The notes: a model not told the origin generated them from the letters alone. A stretch of 64,000 nucleotides of DNA from Longispora fulva (GCF_015751905.1 NZ_JADOUF010000001.1:7316001-7380000), one strand, 5' to 3'. Positions 40,080 through 49,675 are shown, counted from the first letter of the stretch. Made by a program: numbers and translations.

Positions 40080-40378
40080 GCGACCTGTGGACCGGGCGCC
40101 TGACGCTGCGCCGCCTGGCGGTGCTCGTATCGGCGCTAGGGCCGACGTCGCGCCTGGCGGTCGCGCTCCGCGGTTCCGAACATGACGGCTGGGGGCTGGC
40201 CGAGCACCTGCTCGCCTCCCTGGTCGACGCCACCCAGGCCACCACGCACGCCGTGATCCAGGTCAACTCCCGCAAGCGCGTCCGCCCGCCGGCCCCGTTG
40301 CCGCGCCCTGGTGCTCGCCCCACCCGCCGCGTTGTTCGGGTGGCTGATCTGCCCGGGGCCCGCCCCGTGTTCACCTGA
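39666..40378 (+). CDS. Tail assembly chaperone, -1 frameshift form (gpGT-like)
   Basis: A -1 shift at CCCGGGG (39995-40001, zero-frame codons CCG GGG) joins the first 112 codons to the overlapping frame that ends at 40378, giving about 237 residues. The extension (GLARLLVEHAGPVEADLAPV, LTLRRLAVLVSALGPTSRLA) is well ordered and lies just before the tape measure gene, as in lambda G/GT. Confidence 0.85.
39995..40001 (+). promoter_or_regulatory. Slippery site for programmed -1 frameshift
   Basis: C CCG GGG fits X-XXY-YYZ: both tRNAs can re-pair after slipping by one base. It lies where the two chaperone frames must join. Confidence 0.8.
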
Positions 40379-40417
40379 TCGGGCCGCCGGCCCCCGGACC
40401 GTTCGGGGGTGGCATAG

Positions 40418-43267
40418 GTGGCTCAGGGCCCCGGTGGTGTCGAGGCAAGCCGCGTGTTCGTGCGCGTGCTGCCCAACGTGGCGGACTTCGCCAAGTCCCT
40501 TGACCGCTACCTCAAGCGGGTCGAGGCCCGCACGGTGCTGCGGATTCGCACCGAGATCGACGGCGAGCAGCTCGTCGCCCAGGTCCGCGACGCCGCCCGC
40601 CGCGCCCAGGCCGTCACGATCGACGTGCCGACCAGCGTGCACACGGCCGGCATGGTCGGGGAGGTCCGCCGCGCCGCCGCCGTCGCCGAACGCTCGACGT
40701 CGATCGACGTGCCGGTCACCGCCGACACCCGCCGCCTGTCCGCCGCCCTCGCCGGGCTGGGGGCGCTGGCCGGCAAGGGCCGGGGCGCGCTCGGGTTCCT
40801 CGCCCAGGGGTCGAAGCTGGCCGTGGGCGCTGCCGCGCTGGCCGGGATGGTCACCCAGGCTGTGCACCTGGTCGCGGCCCTCGCCCCGGCCGCCGGGGCG
40901 CTCGGCGCGATTCCCGCCCTCGCCGTTACGGGCGCCGCCGCGCTGGTCACGCTCAAGCTCGCTTTCTCCGGCGTCGGCGACGCCCTGGCCGGTGACCCCG
41001 AGGCGCTCGCCAAGCTGGCGCCCAGCGCGCGGGCGTTCGTCGGCGAGCTGCTGCGCGCCCGCCCGGCGCTTGACGCCCTCAAGGCCGGAGTGCAGCAAGC
41101 CGTATTCGGGCCGCTGTCGGTTGAGGTCCAAGGGCTGGTGCGGACCTGGTTGCCGCTGCTGTCGCGGCACCTGGCCAGCATCGGCGGCGAGTTCGGGCTC
41201 GTCTTCGGCCAGTTCGCCAAGGGTGCGCAGACGCCCGAGTTCATCCGGGGCATCGTCGCCGCCCTGGACGCCGCGACCGTCGGCGTTCACGGCTGGGGCG
41301 CCGCCGCCATCCCGATCATGCAGGCCGTCGGCAACATCGTCGGCGCGTTTGCTCCCGCGATCGGCCGGGTCGGGTCCGGGCTCGCCGACGCCGCCCGCCA
41401 GGCCGCCGAGTTCGTCAATGCCGCCGCCGAGTCGGGCAAGCTCGCCGAGTTCGTCGGCCAGGTCGGCGCCACGCTGCGCCAGATCGGCGGGATTCTCCTT
41501 CAGGTCGGCGGCATCCTCGGCGCCGTGTTCTCCGCCGCGCAGGCATCCGGCGGCGGGCTGCTGAACAACCTTGAGCAGATCCTCACCGCCGTCAATCAGT
41601 TCTTGTCGGCCGGCGCCGGTCAAACCGCACTGATCGACTTCTTTGCCTCGGCGTCGGGGATCATCCGGACCCTGCTGCCGATCGTCACCACGCTCGCCGC
41701 CGGGTTCGGGTCGGTGCTCGCCCCGGCCCTGCTCAAGGTCGCCGGGCTGCTCGGCCCCGGGCTCCAGGCCGCCGCGTCGGCCATCGTCGGCATCGTCAAG
41801 TCCCTAGTGGACTCCGGCGCGCTCGACGCCCTGGCGTCCGGGCTGTCCGACGGGCTGGCCGCCCTCGGCCCCGCCTTGATCCCCCTTGCTGGCGCGCTGG
41901 GGTCGATCGTGCGGGCCGCCGCCCCCCTGCTCCCGCTGGTCGGCAAGATCGCCGCCGTGCTGGCCGGGGTGCTGGGCAGCGCCCTTCAGAGCCTAGAACC
42001 TCTGGTCACGGCCGTAGTCGACGCCCTGTCGGAATCCGGTTTGGCCGACGTCCTGGCCGAGATCGGCGCCGAGCTGGGCCCCCTGATTGCCGCCCTGGTC
42101 GCCGACCTGATGCCGACCGTGCGGGCGCTGCTCCCGCTGCTGGGTCCCCTGCTGATGGCCGCCGGCAAGATCATCGTCATGGTGCTTGCGGCGGCGACGT
42201 CGCTGCTGACGCTGCTTCGGCCCCTGCACGAGTTCATGGCCGCGAAAGTCCTGGTGCCGGTCGTCGAGGCGCTGGCCAAGGGGCTTGTGTGGCTGGCCGG
42301 CGCCGCCGACAAGGGCGCTCAGGGCTGGCGCCTGCTGACAGCGTGGCTCCAGGATCTTGACTGGTCGCTCGTCTGGGACGCCATCGTCACGGGCGGCAAG
42401 GCCGCGCTGTCGTGGCTGCTCGCGCTACCGGGGCGGGCACTCGCCGCCCTGGCCGGGCTGCCCTCGCAGTTGGCTGGGTGGGCGCTGGGGCTGTTCGTCG
42501 ACTTCTCGTTGTGGGTCGCCGACGGCATCGCCTCGGTGCTGGTGTGGTGGTCGTCGCTGCCGGGCCGGGCCCTCGCCGCGGTTTCCTCGCTGCGCGACCG
42601 CGCGGCGGCGTTCCTGGCCGAGGTGTGGGTACGGGCGAACGCCGCCGTGTCCGCCGGAGTCGACCAGGCCGTCGCGTTCGTCCGGTCGCTGCCGGGCCGC
42701 GCCGCCGACGCCCTGTCGTCGCTGGGCTCGCGGGTGCTCGGTGTGTTCTCCGGCGCCGGTTCGTGGCTGGTCAACGCCGGACGCGACATCATCGCCGGCC
42801 TGATCAACGGCATCAATTCCATGGTGGAGCGGCTCAAGTCCAGGCTTCGCGCCATCACTGACCTGCTGCCCGACTGGAAGGGCCCGGCCGCCGTAGACCG
42901 GCGCATCCTGGCCCCGTCCGGGCGGCTGATCATGGCCGGTCTCATCGACGGCATCACCGGGCAGGTCCCGGCACTGCGGTCGGAACTGGCCGGCATCACC
43001 GCAGACATCGGCCGCGACTTCACCCTCGGGGTCAACGCCGCCGGCCCCTCGCTGGCGCTGCCCGAGCTGCCGGCGCCCCGCCCCGCCTACGGGCTGGGCA
43101 CCGCCGGACCGGTCACGCCGATCGAGCCCACGGTCAACGTCGTCGCCGAGGTCCGCATCGGCGACGGGCCGGTCATCGACGCCGTAGAGACCGCCGTCCG
43201 CCGGGCGCCGGAACGGTTCGCCTCCCACGTCCGCGCTGGCGAGCGTGGCCTACAGCGGCGGGGGTAG
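40418..43267 (+). CDS. Tape measure protein
   Basis: 949 residues, the longest phage product. Ala/Leu/Gly-rich helices and hydrophobic blocks (AALAGMVTQAVHLVAALAPA; LLPIVTTLAAGFGSVLAPAL; LPLLGPLLMAAGKIIVMVLA) with repeated SLPGRALAA/LPSQLAGWA elements around 640-800 are typical. Sets tail length and forms the DNA channel. At about 0.15 nm per residue, the length predicts a tail near 140 nm (inference). Confidence 0.92.
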   Translation: MAQGPGGVEASRVFVRVLPNVADFAKSLDRYLKRVEARTVLRIRTEIDGEQLVAQVRDAARRAQAVTIDVPTSVHTAGMVGEVRRAAAVAERSTSIDVPVTADTRRLSAALAGLGALAGKGRGALGFLAQGSKLAVGAAALAGMVTQAVHLVAALAPAAGALGAIPALAVTGAAALVTLKLAFSGVGDALAGDPEALAKLAPSARAFVGELLRARPALDALKAGVQQAVFGPLSVEVQGLVRTWLPLLSRHLASIGGEFGLVFGQFAKGAQTPEFIRGIVAALDAATVGVHGWGAAAIPIMQAVGNIVGAFAPAIGRVGSGLADAARQAAEFVNAAAESGKLAEFVGQVGATLRQIGGILLQVGGILGAVFSAAQASGGGLLNNLEQILTAVNQFLSAGAGQTALIDFFASASGIIRTLLPIVTTLAAGFGSVLAPALLKVAGLLGPGLQAAASAIVGIVKSLVDSGALDALASGLSDGLAALGPALIPLAGALGSIVRAAAPLLPLVGKIAAVLAGVLGSALQSLEPLVTAVVDALSESGLADVLAEIGAELGPLIAALVADLMPTVRALLPLLGPLLMAAGKIIVMVLAAATSLLTLLRPLHEFMAAKVLVPVVEALAKGLVWLAGAADKGAQGWRLLTAWLQDLDWSLVWDAIVTGGKAALSWLLALPGRALAALAGLPSQLAGWALGLFVDFSLWVADGIASVLVWWSSLPGRALAAVSSLRDRAAAFLAEVWVRANAAVSAGVDQAVAFVRSLPGRAADALSSLGSRVLGVFSGAGSWLVNAGRDIIAGLINGINSMVERLKSRLRAITDLLPDWKGPAAVDRRILAPSGRLIMAGLIDGITGQVPALRSELAGITADIGRDFTLGVNAAGPSLALPELPAPRPAYGLGTAGPVTPIEPTVNVVAEVRIGDGPVIDAVETAVRRAPERFASHVRAGERGLQRRG

Positions 43268-43270
43268 CTC

Positions 43271-44140
43271 GTGACGGTATACCTGGGCAACGTCGGCGCG
43301 CTCGTCGCGCTGCCGGACCCCGACCCCGGCGTCGGTGCCACCCTCGCCCGCCCCCGCCAGGAACACGCCACCCTCGGCGGGGGCCGCACCGTCGACTACG
43401 CGGGGCCGGGCCGGCGCACGTACACGATGGCGTGGGAACGGCTCACGCCCGCCGAGTACGCCGTCTTGGAAGCGTTCCACACAGGCGGGTGGGGGCCCGG
43501 CCCGTTCCTGCTGCTGCCCACCGCCGCCGGCTGGAACTACCTCACCCCGCAGCAAGCCAGCGCGACCGACGTACTCGCCACCACCGACGGGTTCGGCGGA
43601 CCGGCCGTCATGGCGTCGAGCACCGCCTACGCCGCAACGGGCCGGCGGTCACTGGCCTGGTCACTGCCCGCCAACCCGACCGCTGATCACGTGCTCGCAC
43701 TGACCGTGCAGCACAACCTACCCGGGCTGCCCGTCATCCCCGGCGTGCCGCTCACCTGGACCGCGCAGGTCCGCGCCGCCGCCCCGATCACGGTGACCCT
43801 GATCGCGGAATTCGGCGACGCCGACGACCACACCTTGCCGGGCACCGCGACCAGCACCCCCGTCACCGCCGGCCCGGGGTGGCAGACGCTCACCCTGACC
43901 GCCACCCCGCCGACCGGCGCGGCGCTGACCTACCCCGGCGTGAACGTCGCGCCCGGATCGGTGACCGCGCCCACGGTGCTGTACGTCGATGCGCTGCGCG
44001 TCGACCTCGGCCCCACCGCCCCCGGATGGCTTCCGGGGCGCGGGGTGCCGCTGGTGTCGCTGGTCGAGCTGACCTGTTCCTACCCGTGGGCTGACGAGCT
44101 GTCAGCCGCCGCGACGTTCCTGGAGGTCGGTGCAGGATGA
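43271..44140 (+). CDS. Distal tail / minor tail protein
   Basis: 289 residues. The N-terminus (LGNVGALVALPDPDPGVGAT) and RTYTMAWERLTPAEYAVLEA are typical of Dit-like actinophage minor tail proteins; residues ~115-240 form a carbohydrate-binding-like beta sandwich (WTAQVRAAAPITVTLIAEFG, GWQTLTLTATPP). Overlaps the next gene by ATGA. Confidence 0.75.
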   Translation: MTVYLGNVGALVALPDPDPGVGATLARPRQEHATLGGGRTVDYAGPGRRTYTMAWERLTPAEYAVLEAFHTGGWGPGPFLLLPTAAGWNYLTPQQASATDVLATTDGFGGPAVMASSTAYAATGRRSLAWSLPANPTADHVLALTVQHNLPGLPVIPGVPLTWTAQVRAAAPITVTLIAEFGDADDHTLPGTATSTPVTAGPGWQTLTLTATPPTGAALTYPGVNVAPGSVTAPTVLYVDALRVDLGPTAPGWLPGRGVPLVSLVELTCSYPWADELSAAATFLEVGAG

Positions 44141-46431
44141 TCCCCACAACGCCCGACCTGGCCGACGCTATCGACTCGCCGGAGCGGCAGCCCTACGTCA
44201 CGGTGTCCGCCGACTGGACCGTACCGGGCACCAGCGACGACCTCACCGGGCACATCGGCGCCGTCACCATCGAGCGCACCCTCGCCGGGGAGCTACCCGA
44301 CGAGGTGAGCCTCGTGGAGGGCAGCGCGGCGGCGTCCCTGTCGGTGGAGCTGGTGACCGGCGACCCGTTCGACGCCACCCGACACGCCGCCTGGTGGTTC
44401 TCGCCCACCGCCCCACACGCACCCCTTGCCGGCATGACCCGCCTCGCGCGCAACGTCACCGCCGACGTCGGGATGCTCACGGACGCCGGGCCGCAAGCGG
44501 TGCGCCGGTTCACCGGCACCACCCGGGCCCTGACCGTGGACTCCGCAGCGCGTACCGCCCGCCTCGACGCGCTGGACTACCGGGAGTACTTCCGCCAGGC
44601 GACTACCCCGCTCGCCGTTGACGAGAACTCCGGACTTAACGCGACGTGGCTGGTCGGGCGCACCTGCTGGCAGGCGTCGCGGATGGCGTACCGCTCCGGG
44701 CAAAGAGTGGCCCGGTTCGACGCCGCCCCGACCAACTACTCAGACGCCTACGTACCGATGTGGGGCAGCGCTACGGCGTTCTTCGTCAACTCCCCGTTTG
44801 CGATCGCAGAGGCGTCCGGGCTGCGCGCCGACCCCACCGTCGGGCAGGTGGCCCAACCGCCGACGTTCGTGCCGGGGCCGTTCGTCCTGGCCGCTGACGC
44901 CCGCCCCGGCACCGACTGGCGTGCCGTGAACGTGTTCATGCCGTTCATCGAGTACGGCACCGACCCGGCGGGCACCAACAAGCAGGACTACATGACCGTC
45001 ACGGTGAGGGTCCGGCGCGTGGCGGGGGTCGCGGTTTCCGGGTACAACATGCGGGCCGGGCTCACGATGCAGATCGACGGCGTGCCCAACGCTCCCCGGG
45101 GTGACATCGCCCTCGGGGTCGCCGACGATCACCGCCTCGCCGTGCGCTACCGCTACAACCCGTCCGGCCCGATCGGCGGGGCCGGCACGGTCTACGTCGA
45201 CACGTTCGGGCCGACGGTGCCCGATGACGGCGCCTGGCACTACGTCGGGGTGAGCGTGCACCTGATCGCCGGCCGCGCCGGGTTCAACCTCGACGGGGCC
45301 ACCAGCACCGGCACGTTTACCCCGCCGGGCCGCCGGATGAACCTGTCCGCACAGTTTCGCTCCTACATGCCGTGCGCCGAGCTGATGGTGTGGAACAGCG
45401 AACAGACCGGTTGGCCAAGCTGGCAACCGACATTCATCCCTACCGCCTACCTGGGCGCGTCGGCGCTGGATCTCGTCGGCATCCCCGACGGCACCCCGCG
45501 CGAGGCGTGGGCGCTGCTCAAGGAGATCGCCGCCGCCGAACAAGCGACCGTGCTGCTCGACGAGGGCGGCGTGTTCCGCTACCGCACCCGTACCGCCGCC
45601 GTGCCGGTCGAGGCGCGGACCCTGACCGCCGAGCAGTCCCTCTTGTCGCTGACGACCCGCGAGGACATCGACCGGGTGCGCAACGTCGTCAACGTCCGCC
45701 ACCGGCCCGCCGCCCGCTCGACGGTGCGTCAATCGCTGTACGAGTCTCGGGAACCGGTGAAGCTCGACCCGCTGGCCACCGTCACCCTGTGGGTGCCGCT
45801 GGCAGCCCCCGCCTACTCCGTTGACCAGCAGTCCTACGGCGTATCGGGCACCACGATCGCAACCCGGCTCACGGTCAGCACCGCCGCCGACGGGTCGTCG
45901 TGGTCGGTGTCCTCCGACGTGTACCTCACCGTCGACTGGGAGCCGACCCGCGCCCGACTGACGATCCGCAACACCACGGGCGGCACGCGGTACGTGGCCA
46001 ACAACGGCAACGTTCCCACCATCATGATCGCTGGGCGGGCGCTGGCTCTGGGCCCCGAGATCTCGGCAACCGCCACCGCCGATGCGTCCCGGTACGTCTA
46101 CGGCGACCAGCCGCTCACCGTGCCCGCCTCGCCGTGGGTGCAGAGCACCGCCGTCGCCCAGCGCCTGGCCGACCTGCTCGTCGCCGACCTCGCCGAACCG
46201 CGTGCCCACATCACCGGACTCGACATCATCGGCGACCCCCGGCTACAGCTCGGCGACCGGGTGCGCATCCGCGACCGCGACGGCCTGGACCTCGACGGCT
46301 GGTACCTCATCACCGCCATCACCGACCGGATCGGCACATCCGGCTACACGCAGACCATCAGCGCCCGTCACGACGCCTCGGCGCTGGCCTGGGACGTCGG
46401 CGCCTGGGACACCTACGCATGGGGGGACTGA
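44137..46431 (+). CDS. Tail-tip/baseplate protein (Tal-like) with a lectin-like insertion
   Basis: 764 residues. The ends (GHIGAVTIERTLAGELPDEV; DLLVADLAEPRAHITGLDII followed by GDPRLQLGDRVRIRDRDGL) are the hub fold of tail-tip proteins. Residues ~250-440 contain a concanavalin/LamG-like module (AWHYVGVSVHLIAGRAGFNL; FRSYMPCAELMVWNSEQTGW), a plausible receptor-binding part. Confidence 0.8.
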   Translation: MIPTTPDLADAIDSPERQPYVTVSADWTVPGTSDDLTGHIGAVTIERTLAGELPDEVSLVEGSAAASLSVELVTGDPFDATRHAAWWFSPTAPHAPLAGMTRLARNVTADVGMLTDAGPQAVRRFTGTTRALTVDSAARTARLDALDYREYFRQATTPLAVDENSGLNATWLVGRTCWQASRMAYRSGQRVARFDAAPTNYSDAYVPMWGSATAFFVNSPFAIAEASGLRADPTVGQVAQPPTFVPGPFVLAADARPGTDWRAVNVFMPFIEYGTDPAGTNKQDYMTVTVRVRRVAGVAVSGYNMRAGLTMQIDGVPNAPRGDIALGVADDHRLAVRYRYNPSGPIGGAGTVYVDTFGPTVPDDGAWHYVGVSVHLIAGRAGFNLDGATSTGTFTPPGRRMNLSAQFRSYMPCAELMVWNSEQTGWPSWQPTFIPTAYLGASALDLVGIPDGTPREAWALLKEIAAAEQATVLLDEGGVFRYRTRTAAVPVEARTLTAEQSLLSLTTREDIDRVRNVVNVRHRPAARSTVRQSLYESREPVKLDPLATVTLWVPLAAPAYSVDQQSYGVSGTTIATRLTVSTAADGSSWSVSSDVYLTVDWEPTRARLTIRNTTGGTRYVANNGNVPTIMIAGRALALGPEISATATADASRYVYGDQPLTVPASPWVQSTAVAQRLADLLVADLAEPRAHITGLDIIGDPRLQLGDRVRIRDRDGLDLDGWYLITAITDRIGTSGYTQTISARHDASALAWDVGAWDTYAWGD

Positions 46432-46916
46432 TGCCCACTTTCGAAACTCAGCAACCGGGCGGGCGCGCACGCGCCTCGTTCATCAACTCCATCACCGACG
46501 AGGTAACGGCACTTCGAGCCCTCCACAATCCCGGCTGGTCGACCTTCACGCCGGCCCTGACCGCCGCGACCACCGCCCCGAACCTCGGCAGCACCGGCAG
46601 CGCGGTCGGGCGCTGGTGGTGGCACGGAGCGTTCGTGTTCACCGAGATCGCGCTCACCTTTGGCGGCACGGGCGTCGCCGCCGGCAGCGGCGCCTACCGG
46701 CTGTCCCTGCCGACCCCGCCGAACCCGGCCGACCGCGCGATCGGCTCCCTCTACCTCGCACACCCGGGGACCTCCGCCGTTCAGGCCGGCGTGTGCCGCG
46801 TTAACGGCGGCGTGCTGGAACTGATCGGCCCGACCGCGCTGGTGACGCACGCCGCGCCGTGGACGTGGGCGGCGGGTGACTCGATCACCGCCTCGATCGC
46901 CTACAACCCGGCCTGA
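46431..46916 (+). CDS. Minor tail protein
   Basis: 161 residues, start overlapping the previous stop (TGATG). VGRWWWHGAFVFTEIALTFG and GAYRLSLPTPPNPADRAIGS are common in small actinophage tail-tip proteins. Last gene before a terminator. Role beyond that unknown. Confidence 0.7.
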   Translation: MPTFETQQPGGRARASFINSITDEVTALRALHNPGWSTFTPALTAATTAPNLGSTGSAVGRWWWHGAFVFTEIALTFGGTGVAAGSGAYRLSLPTPPNPADRAIGSLYLAHPGTSAVQAGVCRVNGGVLELIGPTALVTHAAPWTWAAGDSITASIAYNPA

Positions 46917-46937
46917 TCGCCCGCCCTGCACAAAAAG

Positions 46938-46969
46938 GGCCCGGCACCCACGGGGGAAGGTGCCGGACC
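46938..46969 (+). terminator. Terminator after the tail operon
   Basis: GGCCCGGCACC (46938-46948) pairs with GGTGCCGGACC (46959-46969) with one mismatch and a 10-base loop. Confidence 0.65.
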
Positions 46970-47046
46970 GACATCGACGGTACCCCCGGCCGCGACGCCG
47001 TGTCGCGTGCGTTTCCTCACTCACAACTGAATATGGAGCACCAACG

Positions 47047-47805
47047 TTGGCCACGATCGCCACCACCACCATGCAGAAGTTCGCCCGTGACTGGGAGAGC
47101 GCCATCGAGTCGGCCGAGTTCTCCGGCATCGTCGGCGACCGCGCCCACGCCCGCAGCGGCGGCTACCACATCAGCCGGGAGGATCAGCCCGGCTCGAACT
47201 ACAGCGTTCAGCTTCCCGAGGACAAGCTCGGCGATTCCCGCTGGGCGAGCGCCGTAGACATGTCCATGAACGCCGCCGACATGGCGCTCGTGACGGGCCG
47301 GCTGCTCGCCAGCGCGAAGGACCCGAACGACTCCCGACTCGACTTCACGCGGGAGTTCTACGGCACGACCAACGGCCACGACGTGACCGGCTGGGACACC
47401 TACTACAACCGGCCGTCGAGTTCGGACTCGTCGCACCTGTGGCACGTACACGTGTCGTTCCTGCGCAAGCACGCCGACAACCCCGCCGCCATGTCCGCCG
47501 TGCTGTCGGTCATCACCGGCCAGCCCGCCCCGGGCGGCAGCACCCCGACCCCCCAGCCGGGCTACCCGGCGTGGCCGGGCCGAGAGTTCGTCTACACCCC
47601 GGGACGGCCGCAGATGAACGGCGGCGACGTGCGTACCTGGCAGCAGCGCATGAGCGCCCGGGGCTGGAGCATCGGGGTCGACGGCTGGTACGGGCCGCAG
47701 TCCGCGAACGTCGCCCGACAGTTCCAGCAGGAAAAGGGACTGGTCACCGACGGCATCGTCGGCCCGCAGACCTGGGCGGCGGCGTGGACCGCCCCGATCA
47801 CGTGA
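47047..47805 (+). CDS. Endolysin: M15-like peptidase plus peptidoglycan-binding domain
   Basis: 252 residues from TTG 47047 (GGAGC upstream). Residues ~20-155: RSGGYHISREDQPGSNYSVQ, SRWASAVDMSMNAADM and LWHVHVSF carry the His/Asp zinc ligands of M15-like peptidases. Residues ~185-250: RTWQQRMSARGWSIGVDGWY, SANVARQFQQEKGL, DGIVGPQTWAA is a PG_binding_1 domain. No signal peptide, so it depends on the holin. Overlaps the serine hydrolase gene by GTGA. Confidence 0.85.
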   Translation: MATIATTTMQKFARDWESAIESAEFSGIVGDRAHARSGGYHISREDQPGSNYSVQLPEDKLGDSRWASAVDMSMNAADMALVTGRLLASAKDPNDSRLDFTREFYGTTNGHDVTGWDTYYNRPSSSDSSHLWHVHVSFLRKHADNPAAMSAVLSVITGQPAPGGSTPTPQPGYPAWPGREFVYTPGRPQMNGGDVRTWQQRMSARGWSIGVDGWYGPQSANVARQFQQEKGLVTDGIVGPQTWAAAWTAPIT

Positions 47806-48755
47806 CCGAACCCGGCACGCGTCGGCGGCGCCGGGCGCGCGGGCCGCTGGCCGCGACGCTCGCCGGGCTGCTCGGGGTGGTGGTGCTCGGCGCGGCGACG
47901 TTCGCCGCCCGGGTGCCGCCTCCCCCGCCGGCCGCCTCCCTGATCCTGTACCCGCCGACGGCGGCCCCCTCGACCAGCCCGCCGCCGTGCACGACCGAGG
48001 GCGGCTGGCCGTGCGAGTGGGCGCCGCGGTTTCACGCCGCCGCCGAGCTGGTCGCCCGCAGTCCCGGAACCCTGGGCCTGATGCTCGTCGACCGGGCAAC
48101 CGGGGCCCGGTTCACCGCCGGGGCGACCGGCGAGCGGATCTGGACCGGCTCGACCATCAAGCTCGCCCTGACCGTCTACGCGCTCGACGCCGCCCGCACC
48201 GGAAGCCAGCCCCTCACCCCGGACGGGCGCGGCGACCTGGCCGCCATGCTCCACACGAGCGACGACGCCGCAGCCTCGCGCACCTGGCAGCGCTACGGCG
48301 CGACCGCGATGCTCGCCACGTTCCGCGACACGTACGGCATGGCCGGGCTCACGATGTCCGGCGCTAATGGCGACTGGGGCGCGCTCACCGCCACCCCGGG
48401 CGACCTCGCCGCGCTCATGTCCTACGCCCTCGACCACACCCACCCCGACGATCGCGCCTGGATCGTCGCCGCCATGCGCGACGTCGGCGACGTCCAGCAC
48501 TGGGGCATGTGGTCCGCAGGGCCGGGCTCGGGCGTCAAAAACGGATGGCTGGAAAACCCCTACGGCGGCGCGTCGCACTGGTGCGTGTCCACCGTCGGGT
48601 TCACCGGGGACGGCGAGCGCTACGTCATCGCGGCCATGTACCAGATGTCCGAGGGCCGCGACTCCCTCGACCTGGGCGCGCGCACCCTCAGCGACCTCGC
48701 CGCCGTGCTGTTCGCCCACCCGACGCCCGCCCCGGTCGCCCCTCGACCCACCTAG
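47802..48755 (+). CDS. Membrane-anchored serine hydrolase (beta-lactamase/PBP fold), homologous to a host lipoprotein
   Basis: 317 residues. A TM segment (LAATLAGLLGVVVLGAATFA) and Pro-rich linker are followed by a beta-lactamase-like domain: WTGSTIKLALTVYALD (S-x-x-K), SDDAAASRTW (second motif) and GVKNGWLENPYGG (KTG-like). CTTEGGWPCEWAPRF, ATFRDTYGMAGLTM, and DVQHWGMWSAGPGSG match CEPHGWDCSWAPKF, FRDTYGMKGLTF and DIQHWGVWAVG of the host gene 62559-63500. It lies between endolysin and holin genes, so a lysis or wall-modifying role is likely. Confidence 0.85.
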   Translation: MTEPGTRRRRRARGPLAATLAGLLGVVVLGAATFAARVPPPPPAASLILYPPTAAPSTSPPPCTTEGGWPCEWAPRFHAAAELVARSPGTLGLMLVDRATGARFTAGATGERIWTGSTIKLALTVYALDAARTGSQPLTPDGRGDLAAMLHTSDDAAASRTWQRYGATAMLATFRDTYGMAGLTMSGANGDWGALTATPGDLAALMSYALDHTHPDDRAWIVAAMRDVGDVQHWGMWSAGPGSGVKNGWLENPYGGASHWCVSTVGFTGDGERYVIAAMYQMSEGRDSLDLGARTLSDLAAVLFAHPTPAPVAPRPT

Positions 48756-48769
48756 GAGGAATCCCGCCC

Positions 48770-49066
48770 GTGCGCGCCGCCGACCTCGTGCTCGCCCTAC
48801 TCGGCACGGGCGTCGTGTCCAGCATCGTCGGCGCGCTACTCGGCCGCCGCGCCCGCGACGCCGAGGTCGCCAAGCTCTACGCGGAGCGCGACGTACTGCG
48901 CGCTCAAGCGGCGCACGCCATCACCGAGGCCGCCGCCGCTGTCGCCGACGAGCTACGAACCGAGCTGGCCCGCCTGTCCGACGAGCTGGCCGACGCCCGT
49001 ACCGAGATCGCGCGACTCCGCGCGGTTATCGACACCCTCACCAGCAAGGAGAACCCGACACCGTGA
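48770..49066 (+). CDS. Membrane-anchored coiled-coil protein in the lysis module
   Basis: 98 residues: one N-terminal membrane segment (DLVLALLGTGVVSSIVGALL) then a long coiled coil (AVADELRTELARLSDELADA). The layout resembles spanin-like or holin-regulatory proteins. GGAGGA precedes GTG 48770; the stop overlaps the holin start. Confidence 0.65.
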   Translation: MRAADLVLALLGTGVVSSIVGALLGRRARDAEVAKLYAERDVLRAQAAHAITEAAAAVADELRTELARLSDELADARTEIARLRAVIDTLTSKENPTP

Positions 49067-49305
49067 ACCCGACCCTGACCCCGACCGCGCTCGGCGCGGC
49101 AATCTCCGTGACCGTCAAGGCCGTACTACTGGCCCTGGTGGCGCTGCGCGTGCTGCCCCTCGACGACGCGCAGGTCGCCGCGCTCGTCCTGGCCGTCGCC
49201 GCGCTCGCCGATCTCGGCGTGTACCTCGGCGTAGTCCGGCCGCGCGTCACTCCGATCGCCAACCCCAAGGATGCCGACGGCACGCCGCTCGTCCGCGCCG
49301 AGTAG
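49063..49305 (+). CDS. Putative holin
   Basis: 80 residues, two hydrophobic helices (LGAAISVTVKAVLLALVALR; VAALVLAVAALADLGVYLGV) and a short charged tail, as in actinophage holins. Last gene of the lysis operon, followed by a strong terminator. Confidence 0.75.
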   Translation: MNPTLTPTALGAAISVTVKAVLLALVALRVLPLDDAQVAALVLAVAALADLGVYLGVVRPRVTPIANPKDADGTPLVRAE

Positions 49306-49315
49306 CCCACACCGC

Positions 49316-49361
49316 AGCGCCCTCGCCTTCCGCCACGTGCGGGGGGCGGGGGCGCTTTTTT
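49316..49361 (+). terminator. Strong late-operon terminator
   Basis: AGCGCCC (49316-49322) pairs with GGGCGCT (49350-49356), extended inward, followed by six T. Confidence 0.85.
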
Positions 49362-49371
49362 GCGTTCCGGG

Positions 49372-49575
49372 CTAGTCCGCAGCAATCCCGTTCGCGCGGA
49401 GAATCCGGCGCACCTGCTCGCGGGCGTAGCCGGAGTCGGCAGCGAGTTCGCCGACCTTGGCCCCGTCGAGTTTCGCCTCGACGATCGCCTTATGTAGCGC
49501 GGGTTTCGCGGCCTTCATCACCTCGGCAGCCTCGCGCACGGCGCGCCGCTTCGGGGTGTCTGTCTGCTCGATCAT
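49372..49575 (-). CDS. Small helix-turn-helix regulator
   Basis: 67 residues: AAKPALHKAIVEAKLDGAKV, then GELAADSGYAREQVRRILRA is a clear HTH like that of resolvases and small repressors. It faces three palindromic operators and the divergent gene 49702, so it is probably an autoregulated repressor. Confidence 0.7.
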   Translation of the reverse strand: MIEQTDTPKRRAVREAAEVMKAAKPALHKAIVEAKLDGAKVGELAADSGYAREQVRRILRANGIAAD

Positions 49576-49603
49576 GACCCCATCGTGTCACACATCTGGA
49601 GGC

Positions 49604-49675
49604 CACACCATGTGGCGACACGGCTTGACTCGACGCCACATGATGTGGCCTACTTGTGTTGCCACACGATGTGGC
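49604..49675. promoter_or_regulatory. Three palindromic operators GCCACA-N3-TGTGGC
   Basis: GCCACACCATGTGGC (49604-49618), GCCACATGATGTGGC (49635-49649) and GCCACACGATGTGGC (49661-49675) differ only in the spacer. Starts are 31 and 26 bp apart. TTGACT, a good -35 element, lies at 49625-49630, so the second site occupies the promoter spacer of the rightward gene. Confidence 0.8.

Noticed and set aside
49604-49675. Three similar palindromes as a short CRISPR array
   Set aside because: Fifteen-bp units with 11-16-bp gaps at unequal distances, no cas genes, and a divergent promoter location all point to operators.
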